Shown here: positions 1 through 6,900 of the stretch, in pieces | How the letters are laid out: each line of letters opens with the position of its first letter | Numbering within the stretch: position 1 is the stretch's first letter | From: Candidatus Omnitrophota bacterium | GTDB lineage: Bacteria; Omnitrophota; Gorgyraeia; B26-G9 | Assembly: GCA_028718845.1 (NCBI GenBank) | Contig: JAQULA010000029.1 | Location: forward strand, 1-12,075 | Length of the DNA stretch: 12,075 nucleotides | Reading direction: 5' to 3' | The notes under the pieces: generated by a model | Databases searched by the model: none | What the model was told of the DNA's origin: nothing | What the model saw: the letters and a program-made list of their open reading frames with translations, nothing else | Program-made: the position numbers and the translations under genes

Positions 1-1
1 T

Positions 2-58
2 GACCAGGATAAGAAGGTTGTCGATAGTTTTGTGGAGAAGTTGGCGAATAGCAATTAA
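2..58 (+). CDS. C-terminal end of an upstream gene (partial)
   Basis: An open frame enters from the left edge and reads DQDKKVVDSFVEKLANSN before a TAA at 56-58. Only 18 codons are visible, so no family can be named. The composition (charged, helix-forming, ending in a short polar tail) is consistent with the end of a real protein, and the repeat-type spacer begins directly after the stop, as it does after the two large genes downstream. It does not end in the LxGxAI motif shared by those two proteins. It could still be a chance open frame. Confidence 0.45.
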   Translation, partial: DQDKKVVDSFVEKLANSN

Positions 59-117
59 AGCTGTTCACAGTCCATAGACCACGGACCACGGAATTAGCTC
101 GTAGCTGGTAGCTTATA

Positions 118-240
118 GTTCGTAATAAACCGCGGTACGAGGGACGACCGCTCACTAGGTTCGCTGGGACGAGGGACGAAATAACTGTAAGAGGATAGCG
201 TTTAGCGTATAGCGATTAGGAAAAAGTAGAAGCAGTTACA
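118..240 (+). repeat. Dispersed repeat module, copy 1 (gagggacga / tagcg type)
   Basis: This stretch aligns end to end with 8424-8541. Both run: gt/ct-cgtaa-aaaccg, a gagggacga word, accgct plus a variable c/t-rich centre and ttcgct, a second gagggacga word, aataactgtaag, a tagcgtatagcg word, and agaagcag. The segments 168-191 and 8475-8498 are identical over 24 bases, and 138-152 equals 8444-8458 over 15 bases. The centre and the tagcg stretch vary in length, so this is a diverged duplicate, not a recent transposition. No terminal inverted repeats or target duplications are apparent. Confidence 0.75.
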
Positions 241-399
241 AAAACGCAATACACAATACGCATTACTCAATACCACACCCCATAATTCTCCTAACATCAA
301 ATAAATCTTAAAGTTGTGTCATTTGTCACCTGTAACTTATCACGAACACTCACCTGTTTACAGCCACCATAACTAATTTATTTGCAATAACTTACGCAT

Positions 400-428
400 T
401 TGCATTCCTATAGAAGTCGTGGTATACT
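400..428 (+). promoter_or_regulatory. Possible sigma70-type promoter upstream of the HEAT-repeat gene
   Basis: TTGCAT at 400-405 is followed after 17 bases by TATACT at 423-428, and TG at 420-421 gives an extended -10 context (TGGTATACT). The -10 matches consensus at five of six positions; the -35 matches at only three. It lies in the one part of the spacer that is not repeat-like. Transcription would start near 435 and give a leader of about 180 bases before the ATG at 618. This is prediction from sequence only. Confidence 0.4.
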
Positions 429-530
429 TTCTCGTCTCTTTTAACCATCCTTTGCAAGGTAAAAGGTAAAAGTAAAAAGGTAAAAGTGGAAAAGCGCTAA
501 TAATCAATAGTCGATTGCTTTAAACTATAA

Positions 531-567
531 GCCATCGGCCATTAGCCATTAGCCATTAGCCATTGAC
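531..567. repeat. Tandem 7-bp repeat (gccatta)
   Basis: Four to five consecutive copies of gccatta or a close variant (gccatcg, gccatta x3, then gccattg) lie about 50 bases upstream of the HEAT-repeat start codon. This is a short simple tandem array, likely prone to slippage. No other copy of this array is seen in the window. Confidence 0.75.
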
Positions 568-617
568 GATAGACACGGGACTCAGTACTCAGCACGTGAA
601 AAGAAAGCAGGTAAAAA

Positions 618-3600
618 ATGAATACAAAAATGTTTTTCAGGGTAATTTCAATCGTTCTTATTAATTCCTTTCTTTTACTCGATGCGGTCTGGGCAGGGGG
701 AACAGAAATATCGGTTGCTAAGCCCACGGAGATGCTTTCCGCGCCGGTACAAATCAGCCAACAGACATTCAATGTTAGTTTTGGAAAACTTTTTTATGCG
801 CAGAAAAATGAGAATATTGAATCTGAAGCGAAGATTGTTAATCCTGAAAAAACAATATTGAATTTTTCGCAAGGAATTATGACGTCAAATAAATTTAACA
901 TTGGCAAGATAGGGACAGCTTTGATCTTTTTTTTAATGCTTCCTTTTATGGAAGTTGCTATAAATAATGTTATCCCGAATACTTTCTCCATTTTTCGCAC
1001 TACAGTTTCACAAGCACAAGAAGCAAAGTTATATGATGGTCAGGATGTTGATTATTGGATCAGTGGATTGGGAAGAGATGAGCAGAAGAAAACAGATGAT
1101 ATTAAAACATTAATAAAAATTGGCAAGCCAGCAGTACCGGTATTGATTCAGATGTTAGGAGATGAAGATTGGCATTCTCGTGCAACTACAGCTTGGGCAT
1201 TAGGAAAGATCAAGGATGCAAATGCCGTACCCGCATTGAGCAAAGCGTTATGGGATGAAAATGCTAAAGTGCGTGCAGCTGCTGTTTGGGCATTGGGAGA
1301 ACTCAAAGATGAGCGGGCTGTATTTGAATTGTCCCCGTTTAGGCTAGATGAAGATTGGCAAGTTAGGGCAGCTGTGCGATTGGCATTAATAAAGATTGGG
1401 GAACCCGCGGTTCAGTTATTGATTAATGATCTAAATGATCGATATTCTCAAGACCGTATAACCGCAATCTGGCTATTGGGAGAGATAAAGAATGCAAGGG
1501 CTGTCCCGGTTATAAAGTCATGTTTGAGAGAAAAGAGATACAATAATAGTGAAGAATATTCCGCAATGACCGAAGCATTAAAAAAAATAGAAAAGGCAAA
1601 TCCTCTATTGATTATGCCCCAAACAAAGGAAAATACCGATATACAGGTATACGAAAGCGAAGGGAATAAATCTGTAGTGAGAAGTTACAAGAAATCAGCA
1701 TGGAGTATGAAGTTGATAGAAGATGGGGTGAGTGAATCTACGATCAACGCATTATTAGATATTGGTAATCCAGCAGTGCCGACATTAATGCGAGTATTAA
1801 AGCCGGGGAATTATTATGATTCTGTGCGTGCAACTGCGGCTGAAGCACTAGGAGAAATTAAGGATACGCAAGCAGTGCCAGCATTGATTGAGGCATTAAG
1901 AGATGAATATTTTTTTGTGCGCGCAGCAACATCATGGGCATTAGGAGAGATTCGGGATAAAAGAGCAGTGTCGCCATTGATTGGAATGTTATGTGATAAA
2001 GATTATCATGTGCGTGCAGCTGCGGCTGAAGCATTAGGAAAAATTAAGGATACGCAAGCAGTGCCAGTATTGATCGAAGCATTGAGAGATAAGGATTATC
2101 ATGTGCGTGCAGCTGCAGCTACAGCATTAGGGGAGATTAGGGACAAAAGAGCAGTGCATGCGTTGATACATGGATATTCCCCTGTAACGGTTGCTAGTAT
2201 AGAAGCATTAGGGGAACTTAAGGATACGCAAGCAGTACCAGTATTGGTCGAAGCATTTAAAAATAAAGATTATCAAAAACGTGAAGCTGCAGCTAGAGCA
2301 TTGGGGAAGATTAAGGATACGCGATCGGCGCAGGCATTGATTGAGGCATTAGGAGACGGAGATTCTAACGTGCGTGCGGCTGTGGCGTTAGCATTAGATA
2401 GCCTTGGATGGAAAGACTTTAGCCTTAATAACCAAATAAATTATTTTATTGCAAAACAAGATTATGATGCGCTTGTAAAAGTCGGTAAACCAGCAATACC
2501 AGCATTAATTCTGGCATTAAAGGATGAAAATTATTATGTGCGTGCATCTGCGGCAGAGGTATTAGGAAAGATTAAGGCTGTGGAGGCTGTACCAGCGTTG
2601 AGCCAAGCACTAAAAGCTGAGGTAGGGGAAGCAGCAGCTTGGGCATTAGGGGAGATCAAGGATGCTCATGCAGTACCGGTCTTGATTCAGGCGTTAGGAG
2701 CTGCCCCTGGAGTACGCTATGCAGCAGCCTGGGCTTTAGGGGAAATAAAGGATAAAAGAGCAGTGCCTGCATTGATTCAAGCGTTAAGGGAAGGGGATGG
2801 ATATTGGCCGGCGCGACGCTTTGCGGCCAGGGCCTTAGGGGAGATTAGGGATACACAAGCAGTACCGGCATTGATTGAAGTACTGAAAGAAGAAAGGCAT
2901 TCCCTTGTCAAAAGAGCGGCAACAGAAGCTTTGATACAGATAGGTACCCCAGCTGTAGGAGAATTAGTGAAAGTTGTGGCAGAACATTATGAAGCAGCTA
3001 TTAATTCAGAAACAACATCGGAAGCAACATATGCTTTGGCGTATATTTTAAAGAATAGTGGCTCATATCCTATCTTTATAAACAAGTTGTTACAATCTAC
3101 TGAGTTTGAATACTTAAAATTTGATCGATTCGTTGGAATTCTGGCCAAAGACAAACGAGATGTATTCAGTCTGCTGGAAGCAATTTTGGAGGAGATGACT
3201 CTGCGGAAGGGTAATCCCGCTGAAACGAAACGACTCTATGACTTGTTCGATTATATCAAAGGAAAAGCAGAGTTGAATAGTAAAGAAGTAAAAGAGATTC
3301 ATAATTATAATGTCATTGGCGACTATGATAAGGGTAGAATTAAAGAGGTATTAAACTCTGTGAGTAAAGTAGCATTAACACTTGTGCCCATAGCATTGTT
3401 AGTTTTTGTTCTAAAACAGATTTTTTACTATAGGAAATTGAAAAAGACATCAGTAACCAAACGTGCTGTAGGACAACAGGATTACCCGGAAATTCGAAAA
3501 CTAGATAATCTAGCACCTACTTCAAAACTTGGAGAAGGAATCGAAGCAAATTCTGGAAAAATAATGCCTAAAAGTTCTAATAATGTGCAAGTGGCTATAG

Positions 3601-3674
3601 ATAAACTACCCAGTGGCATTGCTCGGAATATTGTTGTTGAGAATGGGGCGATGCTGGTGGGGCAGGCGATATAA
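618..3674 (+). CDS. Large exported HEAT/PBS-lyase-type repeat protein
   Basis: A 1018-residue protein, probably a binding scaffold at the cell envelope; no catalytic domain is recognised. Residues 1-26 form a signal peptide ending VWA before GG, which fits the -3/-1 rule for signal peptidase I. Residues 97-118 are a second hydrophobic stretch. HEAT repeats of about 31 residues fill about 154-330, 371-600 and 612-790. They show the usual signature ALGEIKDxxAVPxLIxAL...VRAAAA, and the blocks open with IG-x-PA[VI]PxL. The link at 330-370 is polar. Residues 917-935 (VSKVALTLVPIALLVFVLKQ) look like a C-terminal membrane helix followed by a basic stretch (YYRKLKK), so the tail (about 936-1018) may be cytoplasmic if this helix is inserted. 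ATG 618 follows GCAGG by six bases, and the signal peptide begins right there, which fixes the start. The leader and the last six residues (LVGQAI) match the next gene. The coding sequence is visibly more AT-rich than the ABC genes. Bacterial HEAT proteins are diverse, so the partner cannot be inferred. Confidence 0.9.
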   Translation: MNTKMFFRVISIVLINSFLLLDAVWAGGTEISVAKPTEMLSAPVQISQQTFNVSFGKLFYAQKNENIESEAKIVNPEKTILNFSQGIMTSNKFNIGKIGTALIFFLMLPFMEVAINNVIPNTFSIFRTTVSQAQEAKLYDGQDVDYWISGLGRDEQKKTDDIKTLIKIGKPAVPVLIQMLGDEDWHSRATTAWALGKIKDANAVPALSKALWDENAKVRAAAVWALGELKDERAVFELSPFRLDEDWQVRAAVRLALIKIGEPAVQLLINDLNDRYSQDRITAIWLLGEIKNARAVPVIKSCLREKRYNNSEEYSAMTEALKKIEKANPLLIMPQTKENTDIQVYESEGNKSVVRSYKKSAWSMKLIEDGVSESTINALLDIGNPAVPTLMRVLKPGNYYDSVRATAAEALGEIKDTQAVPALIEALRDEYFFVRAATSWALGEIRDKRAVSPLIGMLCDKDYHVRAAAAEALGKIKDTQAVPVLIEALRDKDYHVRAAAATALGEIRDKRAVHALIHGYSPVTVASIEALGELKDTQAVPVLVEAFKNKDYQKREAAARALGKIKDTRSAQALIEALGDGDSNVRAAVALALDSLGWKDFSLNNQINYFIAKQDYDALVKVGKPAIPALILALKDENYYVRASAAEVLGKIKAVEAVPALSQALKAEVGEAAAWALGEIKDAHAVPVLIQALGAAPGVRYAAAWALGEIKDKRAVPALIQALREGDGYWPARRFAARALGEIRDTQAVPALIEVLKEERHSLVKRAATEALIQIGTPAVGELVKVVAEHYEAAINSETTSEATYALAYILKNSGSYPIFINKLLQSTEFEYLKFDRFVGILAKDKRDVFSLLEAILEEMTLRKGNPAETKRLYDLFDYIKGKAELNSKEVKEIHNYNVIGDYDKGRIKEVLNSVSKVALTLVPIALLVFVLKQIFYYRKLKKTSVTKRAVGQQDYPEIRKLDNLAPTSKLGEGIEANSGKIMPKSSNNVQVAIDKLPSGIARNIVVENGAMLVGQAI
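1845..2390 (+). repeat. Tandem 93-bp coding repeats within the HEAT domain
   Basis: Six consecutive HEAT units cover residues 410-591. Five are exactly 31 residues; the fourth (503-529) is 27 residues. Units alternate between a KDTQAVP type and a RDKRAV type, so the underlying period is 62 residues. At DNA level aaggatacgcaagcagtgcc occurs at 1860 and 2046 (186 bases apart), with a one-base variant at 2220. gattatcatgtgcgtgcagc occurs at 2001 and 2094 (93 bases apart). This near-identity indicates recent expansion by duplication of one- and two-repeat units. Confidence 0.85.
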
Positions 3675-3965
3675 TTCATAAACTTAAGGTGATAAACACA
3701 GATCGAAAAGCTATGATGAACACAGATGGTTGTTAGCTGGTAGCGCATGGCGCGTAGTTTTACAATGGAAGACGAAAGTAACGCTTAGTCACAAAGTCAC
3801 AGGACACAAGTCACAAATTGTAAAACGAAAGACTCAAATACGCAATACGCACTACGCAATACAAACGTTAGCGAGTGGCGAGTAGCAATTACTATCGACC
3901 ATTGACTGAATTCAAATGCTCAATACTCACGACGCAATACTCAATACGTAAATGAGAAAAATAGG
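3675..3965. repeat. Intergenic spacer with word-like repeats (spacer 2)
   Basis: No gene is visible. The spacer starts with two words of the type gataaacacagat / gatgaacacagat (about 3691-3729). Next come gttagctggtagcgcatggcg (about 3732-3752), a gtcaca-rich block (3788-3832) and caatacgc words (3840-3862). Further caatactc words occur at about 3921-3946. The 3788-3832 block matches 8692-8736 at 41 of 45 positions. No intrinsic terminator for the preceding gene and no convincing promoter for the next one can be seen, so the two large genes may be co-transcribed or use unusual signals. Confidence 0.65.
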
Positions 3966-6900
3966 ATGAAAAGAACGATCGCGATACTATTAATTAACTC
4001 CTTCCTTCTGCTCGACGCGGTGTGGGCGGGGGGAGAGCAGATGGCAACCCCTAAAACCGCAGATTGTCTTTCTCCGTCCATTCAGATCGATGATCAAGCA
4101 TTGCTCGATAGTTTCCAATCACTGGAAGAAAGAATGGTAACGTATCATTGGAAATTTATTCCCAGTGAAGATATGATCCATGCCCGGAAACAGCGCTTGG
4201 AAGAGGAGGCTCAGAAGAGGCTGGAACAGCGAGTATCTCAACCGGATCCGGTAAATCATTCAAATCAGAAACAACCGATTTTCTCCGATGCGCGGGAGAT
4301 GTTTATGGGCATCGGGCTGGCCCTGATGGCACAGGCAATTGTGCTGCTGCCGATTGCAACCAAGTTTCTGGATAAAATGCCCGGAGTCCGAGACGGGTAT
4401 ATCGCGGTTTCTTTTGTCGCGGCAATGCTGGGAGCAGTCATGTATTTTATCGGACTGTTGCCTTTGGACCGGATTGGACAGTCTTTGAAATCTTGGATCG
4501 AGAAACAGATTGCTTTGAGAAAAATGCGGAATTTACTGAATGCGCAGGATGTTTCTCGGAAAGATTTGCACGCGGATGTTTTACTTTTATGCGGCAATGA
4601 TAATATCGAAACTTTTAAAGAAGTGCTGCGGCTGTATAAGGAAAAGAAAATCGGCAAGATACTGCTTACCGGTGGGTATGGAAGACTGACATATTCGTTA
4701 CTTATTGCCGCTCAAAAAGCAGGATTTGAAGTTAAAATTAATGATGGATATCCATTCACGGTTAAACCGGGGGATGATCTTACTAAGTTGATGGTGCCAT
4801 GGTTATCAGAGCCGGTTAATTTAGAAGCATTGAATAACCAAAAGAATCGGGCGGAATACAGGAAAATTGTTTCCTATTCCGAATCGCAAATTATAAATCA
4901 AATAATGCATTTGCTTGCAATGCAAATGCGAATAACTCTTAAAGATGACATTGAGTGTGAGCTTGACTCAAGGCATACATTGGAAAATTTTCAGTACGCT
5001 CTCCCGTATCTGGAAGAGTTTAAACAGACGCTGCATAAAGATAGACTCATTGTCGCTTATATGCAAACCCCGCATCAGCAATTACGGACTAAAGCTACTT
5101 TTAACCAGTCTAAATTGAAACAAGAGTGGCAGCGTTTGGGAGTGACCGGTATAAGCTATACGATAGATTGGGATATCAGTAATCTTAGCCAAGATGCAAT
5201 TATTGAGCAAATTGCTTCCGAGATGTGGCGTGTCGCTATCTATACGGCTAAAGAAGATTTGGTGCCGTTTTCCGGTAAGCGCGAAGGCCTTGATACCATA
5301 GCCGACAATTATTGGCAAAAAACATTGCGTCTAATGGCGCTGCATTCGGACCAGACAAAGTTAAAGGACATGTTATATTCATTGGCGTTGGATGTCGATA
5401 GCTTTGATTTTGAGAAAGAAGTTAATCTGAGAAAACAATTGGCAAATGTCGGGAAAAAAAATATTTCTACCTCTTTAGATGAATTAATCAAATGGGTTTA
5501 TGCGGATTATGAATTCCATCGGGTTATTGAGGACATTGCTTCCCGGGAAGGAATCTCTTTGGAAAGTAATCCCAAAATAGCTTTGTTCATCGGCGGACCG
5601 CATATTCAAGGCGGATATTATTATCGTTTGTTCGACGACATAGTACGTAAGCAGTTAGGAATAAATATTGTTTATTTGCCGGTTGCGATGGATAAAGGGA
5701 AAAGAATTTCCAATAAGCAGCGGGCATTTATAAAGAAGGAAATGAAAGAAAACCGTTCTATAATCGGCGCGGTAATTACGCGCCCCTGGAAAGAGGATTT
5801 CTTGGATATTTTAGATGAAGACGCGACCAATGGATGCAAGGCAGTTAATTATATTGTGGTCAATTCGAATACAAAAAAAGTACGCGGCTCAGCCATAGAC
5901 GGTAAAGCCTGGGTTGACGGTCTTAACCGGGATTTAGGAAAAGAGTATGATTTTAAGGGAAAAAAGATTGTTATCCTGGGCGCCGGCGGGGCAGCCAAAG
6001 AAATTGCTTTGGAGCTTTCCAATAAGGGGTTGGCGAAGATCACTTTTGCCGATACTGCGGAAAAACAATGGAAGCAGTTAAAAGACATTATGTATGGAGA
6101 AGCCGGGAAGGATAAGAAAATAGATTATGACGCTGAATTTGTTCTTTCCGATGACCCTGCGAATAATGCTCAGTCAGAAGAGTTACATAAAGTGTTAAAG
6201 GAGTCAGATATAGTTATCAACGCGACCGGTATCGGCAGGAAAGACACCTTAGGAAACAGTTCTTTGGTGGGGCATGAAGAATTGAAGGGCAAAATTGTTT
6301 CAGATCTTATAAGCGATACTGAAACGCAAATATTAACTGAGGCTCGGAGAAACGGAGCAAAAGCGGCTTTTTACGGCCGTTCGATGTTTATATTTGGCAT
6401 GGTCAAGTTTATGCAGGGATGGATAGAGCAGGTTCCCGGTGGCAGGGTGCCTACGGATACTGAATTATATAACCGTATCGATGAATGGCTGGTGGCGTAT
6501 GAGAAAAAGACAATATCGGCAGATACGTTCGGTGAAAATGAAAATCTTGTAGGCGATATCCGGCCGATAGAATCATTAATCCAAGAATATATCCCGGAAA
6601 GGTTGCGGGGATTATTCCAAGCGCCGCAGCGGGGACCGTTTCACCAGGAAGGCCCTGTGCTGACATATCATCTTCAGAATATGCTTAATGTGTTAAACAC
6701 CATTGATGATTTTAAGGATATTTTGCCGGGCCGCTATATTACCTTGATTAAAGATAATCGGGATTTTTTTGTGTGGTATATTTTGTTGCATGATATCGGG
6801 AAAAGCGAAATGGCCAAGGAAAATGAAGACGGTTCGATCAGTTATTGGGGGCATGACGAAAAATCAGCGGATATTGTCCGGGAATATGGTTTGGCGTCGG

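Larger units (their letters stand above)
59..617. repeat. Intergenic spacer made of degenerate word-like repeats (spacer 1)
   Basis: No gene is visible in these 559 bases. Much of the spacer consists of short imperfect repeats. They include gaccacggaccacgg (about 78-92), agctcgtagctggtagctta (about 97-116), two gagggacga words (139-179), tagcgtttagcgtatagcga (196-215), cgcaatacacaatacgcatt (about 246-265), ggtaaaaggtaaaag (458-472) and gccattagccattagccatt (538-564). The same word families recur in the spacers at 3675-3965 and 8418-8810, mostly in the same orientation. The part from about 294 to 445 is not repeat-like and holds the candidate promoter. I see no transposase, tRNA or clear terminator. 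Confidence 0.7.

Noticed and set aside
59..617. CRISPR array in the repeat-rich spacer
   Set aside because: The repeats are short, degenerate and tandem, without constant 24-40-bp repeats separated by unique equal-length spacers, and no cas genes are seen.
618..701. Double-glycine leader processed by a C39 peptidase transporter
   Set aside because: The GG is present, but the usual LSxxELxxIxGG pattern is not; VWA before GG fits signal peptidase I better. It remains a remote alternative.
3606..3674. Sortase or PEP-CTERM-like sorting signal at the C-terminus
   Set aside because: LPSG/LPAG resembles LPxTG only superficially; no hydrophobic helix and basic end follow, and no PEP motif is present.
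3902..3929. Sigma70 promoter (TTGACT) directly upstream of the second large gene
   Set aside because: At 16-18-base spacing the -10 position reads tactca, a poor match; the nearer aatact lies only 14 bases away. It is kept only as a shared-element finding.
4265..4657. 130-residue open frame on the minus strand, and similar antisense frames elsewhere
   Set aside because: They lie wholly inside clearly coding plus-strand genes, have no RBS and resemble no family; they are shadows of the real frames.
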